Below the pieces are notes generated by a model. It was not told where the DNA came from, did not search any database, and worked only from the letters and a program-made list of their open reading frames with translations. From Bacillota bacterium (GTDB lineage: Bacteria > Bacillota > Sulfobacillia > JAJZYS01 > JAJYTV01), in NCBI GenBank assembly GCA_021793315.1, contig JAJYSZ010000017.1:1-45652 (forward strand): a DNA stretch of 45,652 nt. The letters are read 5' to 3'. Below, in pieces: positions 24,948 to 33,361 of this stretch. Each line of letters opens with the position of its first letter. The stretch's first letter is position 1. The position numbers and the translations under genes were made by a program.

Positions 24948-25712
24948 TCAGCGCGGTTCTGCCAGGGCGGCCAGGAAGGTCCCATAGAGCGGATGCGCCG
25001 TTTCCAGGGCGTGGAGCGCGGTGCGCACGCCTTCTTCGATGCGCGTCGCCTCCGCCTGCGCACACCAGCCGGCGATGGGTCCGAGACGTGCGAACGCGAG
25101 GGTGAGGGTGGCAACGTCGCAGCTGCAGTAGGCGGCAATGTCCTGCGAGCGCCCCTCGGCCCAGAGTTCGCGGACGTCGGCGCCGCCGACGCCCAGTTTG
25201 CCAGGGATGCCGAGCATGGCGGCAAGTTCGTGCTGGCTCAGGGGCGTCGAGCTGCCGTAGTCCGAGAGCGCATCCATGATGTCGAGGTGGCTGTCATGGA
25301 ATCTCTGCCGGTAATCCGCACGCCAAAGTGCGGCTGGCGAGACGCCGTGGGCGAGAGCCCGCTGCGTCAGTACGGGGACGTCGAAGCGGCGCCCGTTGTA
25401 CGTTACGAGGCGCACGCCTGGCGCGCGGTGCGCGAAGCCGGCCCAGAAGTCGTGCAGCAGGGCGCGCTCGTCGTCCCCAGCGCTCAGGGGACGCAGGACG
25501 TCGACGCCTCCGTCGGCGGCCAGGCTGCAGACTGCGATCTCCACGACCCGGTGGTAGAGGGGCTTCGGGAAGCCGTACGGCTCGTCCGCCCCGCGGGGCG
25601 GCGCCACGAGAGGCAGGGCCTCCGCATCACTGAGGCCCGGCCGCCCGAGCACCTTGCGGGCCATGGCGGCATCGACCACGGTTTCGACATCGAAGACAAG
25701 AACAGGCCTCAA
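24948..25712 (-). CDS. DEDDy 3'-5' exonuclease, DNA polymerase B-like exonuclease
   Basis: A 254-residue predicted exonuclease related to the proofreading domain of family B polymerases. The acidic motifs are present: VFDVET (Exo I, Asp and Glu) near the start, VTYNGRRFDVPVL (Exo II Asp) at about 100, and AAYCSCDVATL (Exo III, Tyr-x-x-x-Asp). These residues bind two metal ions and remove nucleotides from a 3' end. The start is TTG 25712, 8 bases after GGAAGGA; longer in-frame extensions have no site. It precedes pucR by 34 bp on the same strand, although a functional link is not evident. Confidence 0.8.
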   Translation of the reverse strand: MRPVLVFDVETVVDAAMARKVLGRPGLSDAEALPLVAPPRGADEPYGFPKPLYHRVVEIAVCSLAADGGVDVLRPLSAGDDERALLHDFWAGFAHRAPGVRLVTYNGRRFDVPVLTQRALAHGVSPAALWRADYRQRFHDSHLDIMDALSDYGSSTPLSQHELAAMLGIPGKLGVGGADVRELWAEGRSQDIAAYCSCDVATLTLAFARLGPIAGWCAQAEATRIEEGVRTALHALETAHPLYGTFLAALAEPR

Positions 25713-25897
25713 GGCTTGGCTCCTTCCGCAAGTCTGTTCGGTCCGCTTCCGCACGGCGGCCGGGTTTCCTGCTGAACGCGGGCAGGAAGGAGGGGCGCTG
25801 CCGCGCCAGGCTGGCTCGTACCCGCGTACAATGACGTTCCTTACCGGAGTCCAGGTATAGTAGGGGGCAGGTGCCAGCCTCGCAAGGAGGGATCCAT

Positions 25898-26815
25898 CTG
25901 GCCAGGAGCGAGTTCCTGTGCCTCAAGGACGTCCACAAGACCTACGGTGCCGTACGCGCGGTGGACGGCGTCGACCTGGGCATCGAACCTGGACGCATCT
26001 TCGGCCTGCTCGGCCCGAATGGCGCCGGCAAGACGACGACCCTCGAGATGATCGAGGGGCTCCGGCGCCCGGACAGCGGCACGATCACCTATGGCGAGCA
26101 CGACCTCGTGCGCCAGCCCAGAGTGGCGCGGGAGCGTTTCGGCGTCCAGCTGCAGACCTCCGCCTTCTTCGAACTGCTGCGGGTGGACGAGACGATCGAC
26201 CTGTTCGCGAGCTTCTACCGGCACACGCTTCCCACCGAGACTTTGATCGAGCGGTTCGAACTCGGGGAGAAGCGCAAGGCCTACGTCCAGCATCTCTCGG
26301 GCGGGCAGCGGCAGCGCCTGGCGGTGGCGGTGGCGCTCGTGAACGACCCGGAAGTGGTCTTTCTGGACGAGCCGACGGCTGGCCTCGATCCGCAGGCGCG
26401 GCGAAATGTCTGGGACTCGGTGCGGCAGCTGCGCGAGGAGGGCAGGTCCGTTGTCCTGACGACGCACTACATGGACGAGGCGGAGGCACTGTGCGATCAG
26501 CTCGCCGTCATGGACCACGGACGCGTGCTGGACGAGGGACAGCCCAAGGAACTCATTGCGCGCCGCATGCCGGGGGCTTTCATCGAACTGTCCTCCGAGG
26601 TGCCGATCGCGGACGATGTCAGCCTGCCGGGACTGGAGCGGCTGACCCGGGAGGGGCCCAAGACAGTGCTCATGACGCAGCATCTGGACGAGACGCTGGC
26701 GGCCTTGGCCGAATGGGCCCGGGCGCGGGACGTGCCTCTTACGGGGCTCGCGACGCGCAGCGCCACGCTTGAGGATGTCTTCCTCCACCTGACGGGAAGG
26801 AGCCTGCGCGACTGA
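25898..26815 (+). CDS. ABC transporter ATP-binding protein (ABC-2 exporter, drug/DRA type)
   Basis: A 305-residue ABC ATPase. Walker A is GPNGAGKTT, the signature is LSGGQRQRLAVA, Walker B is VVFLDEPTAGLDP, and the switch is LTTHYMDEAEAL. The C-terminal extension (about 215 to 305) with a final SATLEDVFLHLTGRSLR is typical of DrrA/CcmA-type exporters. The best-placed start is CTG 25898: AAGGAGG lies 7 bases before it and the protein then begins MARSEFLCL-, the usual length. A GTG at 25871 is the conventional alternative and would put that ribosome site inside the coding frame. The stop overlaps the permease ATG by one base, so the two subunits form one exporter. Confidence 0.92.
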   Translation: MARSEFLCLKDVHKTYGAVRAVDGVDLGIEPGRIFGLLGPNGAGKTTTLEMIEGLRRPDSGTITYGEHDLVRQPRVARERFGVQLQTSAFFELLRVDETIDLFASFYRHTLPTETLIERFELGEKRKAYVQHLSGGQRQRLAVAVALVNDPEVVFLDEPTAGLDPQARRNVWDSVRQLREEGRSVVLTTHYMDEAEALCDQLAVMDHGRVLDEGQPKELIARRMPGAFIELSSEVPIADDVSLPGLERLTREGPKTVLMTQHLDETLAALAEWARARDVPLTGLATRSATLEDVFLHLTGRSLRD

Positions 26816-27885
26816 TGAGACAGCTCTTGACGGTGACGGAAGCCTTGCTGCGCACGCTCGTGCGCAACCGCCAGGCCCTGTTCTGGACCTTCTTCTTCCC
26901 GGTCATGCTGATGGTCGTGTTCGGCTTTCTCGGCAACTCGAGCTTCAAGCTGAACCTGCTCGTCGCGGGCCCCGCCAATGGGCCGGAGGCGAAGATTGTG
27001 CAGGCCTACGAGAAGATTCCCTACTTCAAGGTCAAGCGCACCAGTCGCCAGAGGGCGCTCCATCTGGTGCGCCTCGGCCAGGCCGACGCCGTGCTGCTGC
27101 TGCCTCCGGCCACGACGCCGCCGCCCTGGCACGCCACGCTCGTCTACAACAGCGCCAACATGCAGACGGCGCAACAGGCGGTGTCTGCCGTGACGTCGGC
27201 CGCGGCCCAGATCAACCTGGCCATGACTGGCCAGCACCCCTTTCTGGTCGTGAAGCCTCAGGCAGCCTCAGGCAGCCGCTCGGCAACCTACCTCGACTTC
27301 CTGCTGCCCGGCGTCCTGGCCCTGATGGCGATGCAGAACAGCCTTTTCGGCGTGGCGGGCAGCCTGACGCGCTGGAAGGAGAAGGGCGTCCTGAGGCGCT
27401 TCCTCGCCACGCCCCTGAGGCCGGTGCAGTTTCTCGGCGGCGTCGTGCTGTACCAGCTCGTGTTCGGCATCCTCAGCGCCGCCCTGATCGTCGCGATCGC
27501 CGTCGTCTTCCTCCACGCGACGGTGGTGCTGCCTCTCCTGCCGCTCCTCGCAACCGTGATCCTCGGCATGGCCACCTTCCTTGCCATCGGGTTCGTCATC
27601 GCAGGCTTCGCCAAGACCGAGGAGGCCAGCATGCCGATCATCAATGTCGTCAGCTTCCCTATGATGTTCCTGAGCGGCGTCTTCTTCCCGGTCACGACCC
27701 TGCCGCCGTTCCTTCGTTCCATCGTCCACTTCCTGCCGCTGACCTACCTGGTCGATGGCGTGCGTGGACTGATGTCGGGGCAGTACGCCGCCTGGGCGCC
27801 GGCCGTACAGACCGACATCTTCGCCCTGCTCGTCTGGTTCGTGCTGCTGGCCATCGTCTCGACGCGCAGCTGGCGCTGGGAGTAG
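26815..27885 (+). CDS. ABC-2 type transporter permease
   Basis: A 356-residue membrane subunit. An N-terminal helix (ALFWTFFFPVMLMVVFGFLG) is followed by an extracytoplasmic domain of about 140 residues with a TLVYNSANMQTAQQAV segment, then five or six helices. The last part contains the family pattern FPMMFLSGVFFPVTTLPPFLRSIVHFLPLTYLVDGVRGLM. This is the ABC2_membrane layout used for export of lipids, drugs or peptides. Start and preceding stop share a base (TGATG). The gene ends about 95 bp before the GNAT gene on the same strand. The exported compound is unknown. Confidence 0.92.
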   Translation: MRQLLTVTEALLRTLVRNRQALFWTFFFPVMLMVVFGFLGNSSFKLNLLVAGPANGPEAKIVQAYEKIPYFKVKRTSRQRALHLVRLGQADAVLLLPPATTPPPWHATLVYNSANMQTAQQAVSAVTSAAAQINLAMTGQHPFLVVKPQAASGSRSATYLDFLLPGVLALMAMQNSLFGVAGSLTRWKEKGVLRRFLATPLRPVQFLGGVVLYQLVFGILSAALIVAIAVVFLHATVVLPLLPLLATVILGMATFLAIGFVIAGFAKTEEASMPIINVVSFPMMFLSGVFFPVTTLPPFLRSIVHFLPLTYLVDGVRGLMSGQYAAWAPAVQTDIFALLVWFVLLAIVSTRSWRWE

Positions 27886-27979
27886 CGGGGCGGCGGAGCC
27901 CGCGGCGCGGGACTGGCGTCGGGCGCCGGCCGCCCGGATATCATGGCGAGCAGACGTCGCGCGAGGAGGGGGTGGCTGG

Positions 27980-28498
27980 ATGGACATCAGGCTCAGGCCG
28001 GCGCAGGAGAGGGACCTGCCGCTCTACTACCGCTGGCAGGAGGACGAACCGCACTGGGAGCGCTACAGCTGCCGGCCCGTGCAGATCGTGCGCCCGTACC
28101 CCGTGTTCCGGGCCCGCTACATCGAGGCCCTGACGGGCGGGGGCGAGGTGGTGTTCAGCGTGCTTGCGGACGGCGACGTCGTGGGCAGGATGGTCGGCTT
28201 CGATGAGAACCCGCGCAACCGAAGCATGGAGATCGGCTACTATCTGGCGGCAGGCGCCCGCGGGAGGGGAATCGGCCGGGCAGCCCTCGCCATCTTCGCG
28301 GGCATCCTGTTCACCTGGCCCGGCAAGGAGATGCACAAGCTCTACGCCACCACGTCGTCGGCGAACGTCGCCTCGATCGCCATCCTGGAGCATGCGCACT
28401 TTCACCTCGACGGCCGCCTGCGCGAGCACTACCTGATCGACGGGGCGTGGAGCGACCAGCTCTTCTATTCCCTCCTGCGGCGTGAATGGCGGCCCTGA
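27980..28498 (+). CDS. GNAT family N-acetyltransferase, RimJ/RimL type
   Basis: A 172-residue acetyltransferase. It begins with MDIRLRPAQERDLPLYYRWQ, as in the RimJ/RimL branch. The acetyl-CoA loop is AGARGRGIGRAALAIFA (about residues 92 to 108, Q/RxxGxG/A pattern), followed by KLYATTSSANVASIAILEHAHF and a C-terminal strand. It would acetylate an amino group of a protein, antibiotic or metabolite. The ATG follows GAGGAGGGGG with a slightly long spacing. An intrinsic terminator lies 55 bp after the stop. Confidence 0.88.
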   Translation: MDIRLRPAQERDLPLYYRWQEDEPHWERYSCRPVQIVRPYPVFRARYIEALTGGGEVVFSVLADGDVVGRMVGFDENPRNRSMEIGYYLAAGARGRGIGRAALAIFAGILFTWPGKEMHKLYATTSSANVASIAILEHAHFHLDGRLREHYLIDGAWSDQLFYSLLRREWRP

Positions 28499-28509
28499 CG
28501 CGTCCGCCA

Positions 28510-28545
28510 TTGGCACTCTGTCAAGGCACGTGATAGGATCCTATC
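28510..28545 (+). promoter_or_regulatory. Candidate promoter with internal palindrome ahead of asnB
   Basis: TTGGCA (28510-28515), 18-bp spacer, TAGGAT (28534-28539) could be a sigma-A promoter. A perfect 14-bp palindrome GATAGGATCCTATC (28532-28545) covers the -10 and likely start site, as an operator would. The motif is weaker than consensus, so this is tentative. Confidence 0.35.
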
Positions 28546-28552
28546 GGTCTGA

Positions 28553-28586
28553 CCTGCCGAAGCGCCCTGCTCGGCAGGCTTTCTTT
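28553..28586 (+). terminator. Intrinsic terminator between GNAT and asnB genes
   Basis: CCTGCCGA (28553-28560), 10-base loop, TCGGCAGG (28571-28578), then CTTTCTTT. A perfect 8-bp stem with a T-rich tail ends GNAT transcription. If the promoter candidate just upstream is real, the same hairpin sits in the asnB leader and could attenuate it. Confidence 0.7.
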
Positions 28587-28679
28587 GCCACTCCACGCGC
28601 GAAAGTGTGGCGTGCCTCACAGGATTTTCAGCCGAGTTGGGTAAGCTGCGAGCAGGCGAACTGGGGGAGGGTGCCTCTT

Positions 28680-30575
28680 TTGTGCGGAATCGCCGGGATC
28701 GTCGAACACGACCCGCGCCAAAAAGCCCGGGATGAACTCCAGCGAATGCTGGATGCCCTGAAGCACCGCGGCCCCGACGACGAGGGTACGTTTTTCGCGC
28801 CTGGCGTTGCGATCGGCATGCGCCGTCTCGCGATCGTGGATCCCATAGGCGGGGCGCAGCCCTTCTATAGCGAGGACCGTCGCGTCGTGGCGGTCGTCAA
28901 CGGCGAGATCTACAACCACAGGGAACTGCGTCGGGATCTTGAGCGCCGCGGTCACCGCTTCGCCGGCGCATCGGATGCCGAGGTGGTGGTGCACCTTTAC
29001 CAAGAGCGCGGGGCGGCGTTTGCCGACGAGCTTTCCGGGATGTACGCCGTGGCGATCTATGACACAGGCAAGCGAAGTCTCGTGCTGGCGCGGGACCCGC
29101 TCGGCATCAAGCCCCTGCTCTGGCGCAGGGTTGGCCGAGGGGTCGCCTTCGCGTCCGAACTGCGCGCGCTGTTGGCTTGGGGCGATGTGCCGCAGCTCAA
29201 CCTGCGGGCGCTGGACCGCTACCTGCTCTACCGCACGGCGGTGGGCGAAGAGACGATCCTCGAAGGCATCCGGCGCGTGCCGCCGGGGTGCACGCTCCTG
29301 CGCCACGCCGACGGGCACGTGGAGGTTCTGAAGCACCAGCACCCGGCCACGATCCTCGGAGACCTCAGCGCCGAAGAGGCCGTCGAGGAACTCGACCGGC
29401 GGCTGGGACGGGCGGTCGAGCGCCACCTGCAAGGCGATCAGCCGATCGGGGTTCTGCTCTCGGGCGGGGTGGACTCGGGTCTTGTGCTGCACTATGCCGC
29501 AAGGGCCATGGGCGGTTCACTCAAGGCGTATACGGCCGGGTTTGCCGGATTCGGCGACGAGGGCGAGGAATTCGCCGTCACGGAAGCCACAGCCGCGGCC
29601 TACGGCGTGCCGTTGACGCGGCTCGAGCTGGATCCCGCGGACGCCGAGCGGCACCTTCTGGCGCTCAACTTCGACATCGACGAGCCGAACGGCGACCCAA
29701 CCGCCTTGCCACTGCGGGCAGTCGCGGAACGGGCTGCCCAGGATGTGCCCGTCGTGTTGAGCGGTGAGGGGGCGGATGAGCTGTTCGCCGGCTACCCCGG
29801 CTATGACGAGCCTCTCGTCGTGGACCGCTTCTCGCGTCTGGTGCCGCGGCTGCTGCGCCAGGCGCTGGCAGGTTCGCCTCTTCCGGGCCGGGGACTCGCG
29901 GCGCGCAGCCTGATGTCGCTGCGCGACCGCTACCTCGGCATCGGCATGAGCTGGCAGGACGCCGAGCGTCAAGCCCTCTATCTGCCCGAGGTCCGCCAGG
30001 CCCTGCAGGGGCACCGGCCGGGCCGCCTCGCGGCCGACGCCTTCGCTGCGGCGCAGGCGCAGGGCCACGACTGGCTCGGCGCCATGCTGCAGGTGGATCG
30101 GGAGGTCTGGCTGGCGGACGAGGCGCTGCTCAAACTCGACAGGCTGACGATGTCCTTCGGGCTCGAGGCGCGGGTGCCGTACCTCGACTCCGAGGTGGTC
30201 GACCTGGCCGACGCGCTGCCCTGGACCTACAAACTGCACGACGGGCAGGGCAAGTGGGCGCTGCGGCAGGTGGCGAAGCGGCATCTGCCTGCGGAGGCGG
30301 CCCTGCGACGCAAGCGCGGCTTCCCGACTCCGATCTCCCGGCTTCTCTTTGGGCCCCTGCGCGACCTCGCCTTCGACGCGCTCACCGACGACACCGCGAA
30401 GTCGCGCGGGCTCCTCGATCCAGCCGCGGTGCAGGCCGCGCTGGGTCGCCTGAACGGCAGGCCGAGCCAGGATGGGCGCATGGTGTACGTGCTGCTGGCC
30501 CTGGAGCTGTGGCTGAGGCAGGTCTACGACAGCGCCGCGGGTACGGACGCTCCCCGCGCCGGCTACGGCAGCTGA
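28680..30575 (+). CDS. asnB: Asparagine synthase (glutamine-hydrolysing), AsnB-type
   Basis: A 631-residue class II amidotransferase. The TTG start at 28680 (9 bases after GGGGGAGG) puts the catalytic Cys at position 2 (MCGIAGIVEHD). The glutaminase domain (to about 200) has LKHRGPDDEGTF, RRLAIVDP and VNGEIYNHRELR. The synthetase domain carries the ATP-pyrophosphatase loop VLLSGGVDSGL (about residue 260) and VVLSGEGADELFAGYP, with FGLEARVPYLDSEVVDLA later. It makes asparagine from aspartate, glutamine and ATP, or a related amide in surface polysaccharide or secondary metabolism. No such cluster is adjacent, so asparagine synthesis is the default reading. Confidence 0.9.
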   Translation: MCGIAGIVEHDPRQKARDELQRMLDALKHRGPDDEGTFFAPGVAIGMRRLAIVDPIGGAQPFYSEDRRVVAVVNGEIYNHRELRRDLERRGHRFAGASDAEVVVHLYQERGAAFADELSGMYAVAIYDTGKRSLVLARDPLGIKPLLWRRVGRGVAFASELRALLAWGDVPQLNLRALDRYLLYRTAVGEETILEGIRRVPPGCTLLRHADGHVEVLKHQHPATILGDLSAEEAVEELDRRLGRAVERHLQGDQPIGVLLSGGVDSGLVLHYAARAMGGSLKAYTAGFAGFGDEGEEFAVTEATAAAYGVPLTRLELDPADAERHLLALNFDIDEPNGDPTALPLRAVAERAAQDVPVVLSGEGADELFAGYPGYDEPLVVDRFSRLVPRLLRQALAGSPLPGRGLAARSLMSLRDRYLGIGMSWQDAERQALYLPEVRQALQGHRPGRLAADAFAAAQAQGHDWLGAMLQVDREVWLADEALLKLDRLTMSFGLEARVPYLDSEVVDLADALPWTYKLHDGQGKWALRQVAKRHLPAEAALRRKRGFPTPISRLLFGPLRDLAFDALTDDTAKSRGLLDPAAVQAALGRLNGRPSQDGRMVYVLLALELWLRQVYDSAAGTDAPRAGYGS

Positions 30576-31063
30576 GACGGCGGCGCGGCGATGTCCGATC
30601 CGGCGAGGGAAGCGCCGATCGAGCCACAGGCTGCGCCCAGGGCCGATCCCGCCAGGCAGGCTCCGACGAGGGCGAACAGCACCGTGAAGGGCGGCCAGGG
30701 CATGTGGAGACTGCCTGCGCTCAGGTGCTGCGGGTTGGCCTGCAGAAATCTCATGTAGACTTGGCTGAGCATCAATACGGCACTGCGCGGGAAGGCGGCG
30801 AGCAGCGCGGTCGTCCAGCCCGCGACGAGCCCGCCGAGCATGGCGGTGTGTGCGCCGTGTCCCGCGCGGCGCAGGCGGAAGCCCGCATACCCGTAGAGTA
30901 CCGCCTCTATGATGAAGACGGCCATCGCTAGCACGGTGCCTGCACGCGACATGCCACGGCTGCCGCCGATGGCGAGGAAGAGAAGCCAGGCAATCGCGGC
31001 CGCGGGCAGCCCCGATGCGATGCCGGCACGCAGTGCGGGCCGCTCGATGCCGAGGCGCTTCAT
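30563..31063 (-). CDS. Small integral membrane protein, unknown function
   Basis: A 166-residue protein with about four hydrophobic segments: around residues 12 to 33, 42 to 65, 73 to 100 and 125 to 155. The last is glycine/alanine-rich (FALVGACLAGSALGAACGSIG). No family was recognised. The ATG at 31063 follows GAAGGGAAGGG. The 3' end overlaps asnB tail-to-tail by 13 bp, and the start diverges from the rhomboid gene 90 bp away. The uninterrupted helical pattern supports it as a real gene. Confidence 0.6.
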   Translation of the reverse strand: MKRLGIERPALRAGIASGLPAAAIAWLLFLAIGGSRGMSRAGTVLAMAVFIIEAVLYGYAGFRLRRAGHGAHTAMLGGLVAGWTTALLAAFPRSAVLMLSQVYMRFLQANPQHLSAGSLHMPWPPFTVLFALVGACLAGSALGAACGSIGASLAGSDIAAPPSQLP

Positions 31064-31154
31064 GGGATCCTTCCCTTCTTCATGTCAGGCCCTGGCGTGG
31101 CCCTAAGGTGTTCGCGCCGGACCTTGGGCTACAATGGGCCGGGAGGCTACGCCT

Positions 31155-31814
31155 GTGCGACGGAGCTATCGCGATCTGCCCGCGACCTATGCTCTCCTTG
31201 TCATCCTGGCGGTCATGTACGTGCTGGAAGGCGGCCTTGGCGGCTCGCCGCAGCTGATGCGCATGGTGAACCTCGGCGCCCAGGTCAACGTCCTGGTGCT
31301 GGAGGGGCAGTGGTGGCGCATCCTCACGGCCATCTTTCTCCACCTGAACTGGCTGCACATCCTGCTGAACGGCTGGAGCCTGTTCGTCATGGGCGAGCTG
31401 GTGGAGCCGGCGTTCGGACCGAAGCGCTTTCTTGCCCTGTTCCTGCTCGGCGGCTTGCTGGGCGGCTTGCTGTCTCTCGTAGCCTACCCGCCGGACTCCG
31501 TGCTCGTAGGCGCCTCAGGCGCCATCTTCGGCCTCTTGGGCGCAACCGTGGTCATCGCGCTCGAGGCGCAGGGACCAGTCCGCAGCTACCTGCTGCGCTG
31601 GCTCGGCAGCATCCTCGTGCTGAACCTGGCCTTTGACTTCATGTATCCCGGCATCGGCGTCTGGGATCACGTCGGCGGTCTCGTCGGCGGATTCCTGGCG
31701 GCCTACATGCTGGGCGGCGTGCGCCGCCTGCGCAGTTGGCGTTCCGGCGCCGCCGGCGTCGCCTACGTGGTGCTCTGCGCCGGCCTGATCGGTCTGGCGC
31801 GCATCTACGGCTAG
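31155..31814 (+). CDS. Rhomboid family intramembrane serine protease
   Basis: A 219-residue six-helix intramembrane protease. Catalytic elements are GASGAIFG with Ser about 121 and DHVGGLVGG with His about 162. The oxyanion-side HLNWLHILLN is in helix 2, and the WWRILTAIFLH entry to that helix is typical. It cleaves transmembrane substrates within the bilayer. GTG 31155 lies 8 bases after GGGAGG and is preferred over the ATG at 31134, which has no site. It leads toward yqeG, but yqeG has its own promoter-like element. Confidence 0.9.
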   Translation: MRRSYRDLPATYALLVILAVMYVLEGGLGGSPQLMRMVNLGAQVNVLVLEGQWWRILTAIFLHLNWLHILLNGWSLFVMGELVEPAFGPKRFLALFLLGGLLGGLLSLVAYPPDSVLVGASGAIFGLLGATVVIALEAQGPVRSYLLRWLGSILVLNLAFDFMYPGIGVWDHVGGLVGGFLAAYMLGGVRRLRSWRSGAAGVAYVVLCAGLIGLARIYG

Positions 31815-31877
31815 ACGCGCTACTAAGATATACCGCCCCGTGCAGGCCGGACAACCGCCGGAGTGCCGGTGGCAGTG

Positions 31878-31886
31878 TGCTATAAT
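31878..31886 (+). promoter_or_regulatory. Extended -10 promoter candidate for yqeG
   Basis: TGCTATAAT at 31878-31886 is a perfect -10 hexamer with the TGn extension, 31 bp before the yqeG GTG and 16 bp before its ribosome site. No -35 box is evident, which extended -10 promoters do not require. Confidence 0.5.
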
Positions 31887-31916
31887 GCTGGCAACTTCGG
31901 CGAAGGGGCCAAAACG

Positions 31917-32438
31917 GTGCTCTCGAAGCTGCGTCCGCACCTGTACCTGCCTTCCGTCCAGAGCGTGGACCCACGGCTGCTGCGGCGGCGCGGCATCCGC
32001 GGCGTCGTGCTCGATCTCGACAATACGCTCGCAGGCTGGAACGTTCCCAGACCGACACGGGAAGTGAAGGCCTGGGTGCAGCGTCTGCGCGGTATCGGCA
32101 TCGGTGCCGTGATTCTCAGCAACAATGGCCGGGGCAGGGTCGAGGACTTCGCTGGCTGGCTCGGCGTGCCGTACATTCCGCATGCCCGCAAGCCATGGGC
32201 GCGCGGCTTCCGCAAGGCGATGACGGTGCTGGGCACGACGCCGCAGTCGACGGCGGTCATCGGCGACCAGGTGTTCACCGACATCCTCGGCGGCAACCGG
32301 GTCGGCATGTTCACCATCCTTGTGACGCCGCTGACGCGTCAGGAGTTCGTGGGCACGAAGGCCGTCCGGCATGTCGAGGGTGCGGTGTTGCACCATTTCG
32401 CGCGCACCGGCCTGCGCGTTCCCTCGAGCGCCGGCTAG
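31917..32438 (+). CDS. yqeG: YqeG family HAD-IIIA phosphatase
   Basis: A 173-residue HAD-superfamily phosphatase. Motif I is VLDLDNTLAGW (Asp33 nucleophile, Asp35), motif II is AVILSNNGRGR, motif III covers ARKPWARGFRKAM, and motif IV is VIGDQVFTDILGGNR. YqeG proteins are related to phosphatidylglycerophosphate phosphatases. In many Bacillota yqeG sits directly before aroE, as here. The start is GTG 31917, 8 bases after GAAGGGG; the family's N-terminal LRPHLYLPSVQSVDP begins right there. An intrinsic terminator separates it from aroE. Confidence 0.92.
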   Translation: MLSKLRPHLYLPSVQSVDPRLLRRRGIRGVVLDLDNTLAGWNVPRPTREVKAWVQRLRGIGIGAVILSNNGRGRVEDFAGWLGVPYIPHARKPWARGFRKAMTVLGTTPQSTAVIGDQVFTDILGGNRVGMFTILVTPLTRQEFVGTKAVRHVEGAVLHHFARTGLRVPSSAG

Positions 32439-32450
32439 GCACGGGCCGGT

Positions 32451-32491
32451 CACCTGGCGCTACCGCCTTGGCCGGGGGCGCCAGGTGTTTT
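32451..32491 (+). terminator. Intrinsic terminator between yqeG and aroE
   Basis: CACCTGGCGC (32451-32460) pairs perfectly with GCGCCAGGTG (32478-32487); TTTT follows at 32488-32491. It is a 10-bp stem with a 17-base loop, starting 12 bp after the yqeG stop. Confidence 0.8.
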
Positions 32492-32538
32492 GCGTACGCT
32501 TGATCTTGATTGCAAATTGACGGCAAGGCGGTGCGGCG

Positions 32539-33348
32539 GTGGAACTGCTCGGCCTGTTCGGCCAGGGCATCGGCGGATCGTTTTCCCCGGCCCTGCACGG
32601 AGCAGCTCTCAGGGCGACGGGGCGCGAGGGCCAGTACATGCTCTGGGATATCGCCCCGGACGACCTCGGCACCGCTCTGCGCGGGGCATACCTGCTGGGT
32701 GCCAGGGGGGCCAACGTGACAAAGCCGTACAAGCAGACCGTAGCCCAGATGGTCATGCGTATCGACCCGTGGGCGCGACGGATCGGCGCCGTCAACGTGC
32801 TGACGCGCACCGGCGGCGGCTGGGTCGGACACAACACGGATGCCGACGGCTTCTGGCAGCCTCTTGCGGCGCTCTCGCGCCCCCTCGCCAGTGCCCTCGT
32901 GCTCGGCACCGGCGGCGCCGCGCTCGCGGTCTGCGCCGTCCTGGCACGCGAGGGCGTTGCCCTCAGGGTAGCGGGACGCAACCGGGAGATGCTCGGGCGC
33001 ATCGGCAGGGAGTTCGGTGCCCTGACGATCGACTGGCGCCAGCGCGGCGAGCACGCGGACGTCGACCTCATCGTCAACGCGACGACGGTCGGGAGCCGGG
33101 CGGATGAGAGTCCGCTCGAAGAGCAGCACGTGCCGCCTGGGGCCGTCGTCTATGACCTCATCTACCGCCCGCAGCCCACTCTTCTCATGCGCCTGGCCCG
33201 GCAGCGCGGCTGTCGTACCATCGGCGGCGGTGGGATGCTGCTTGGTCAGGCCATGCTCGCCTGGCGGCTCTGGTACGATGAGGACCCGCCGCACAAGGCG
33301 ATGGCGTCGGCGCTGCAGCTTGCCATGTCGGAACGAGACGCTTCCTGA
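32539..33348 (+). CDS. aroE: Shikimate dehydrogenase
   Basis: A 269-residue enzyme that reduces 3-dehydroshikimate to shikimate with NADPH. The substrate-binding motif SFSPALH is at residues 14 to 20. The catalytic lysine is in NVTKPYK (Lys65), where a Tyr replaces the common His. The VGHNTDADGF loop and the nucleotide-binding LVLGTGGAALAV (about 118 to 129) follow, with NRE after the next strand. The C-terminal GGGMLLGQAMLAWRLW is typical. The start is GTG 32539. It leads the block aroE-aroC-aroKB, with aroC 13 bp downstream. Confidence 0.92.
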   Translation: MELLGLFGQGIGGSFSPALHGAALRATGREGQYMLWDIAPDDLGTALRGAYLLGARGANVTKPYKQTVAQMVMRIDPWARRIGAVNVLTRTGGGWVGHNTDADGFWQPLAALSRPLASALVLGTGGAALAVCAVLAREGVALRVAGRNREMLGRIGREFGALTIDWRQRGEHADVDLIVNATTVGSRADESPLEEQHVPPGAVVYDLIYRPQPTLLMRLARQRGCRTIGGGGMLLGQAMLAWRLWYDEDPPHKAMASALQLAMSERDAS

Positions 33349-33361
33349 AGGAGGATCCGCC

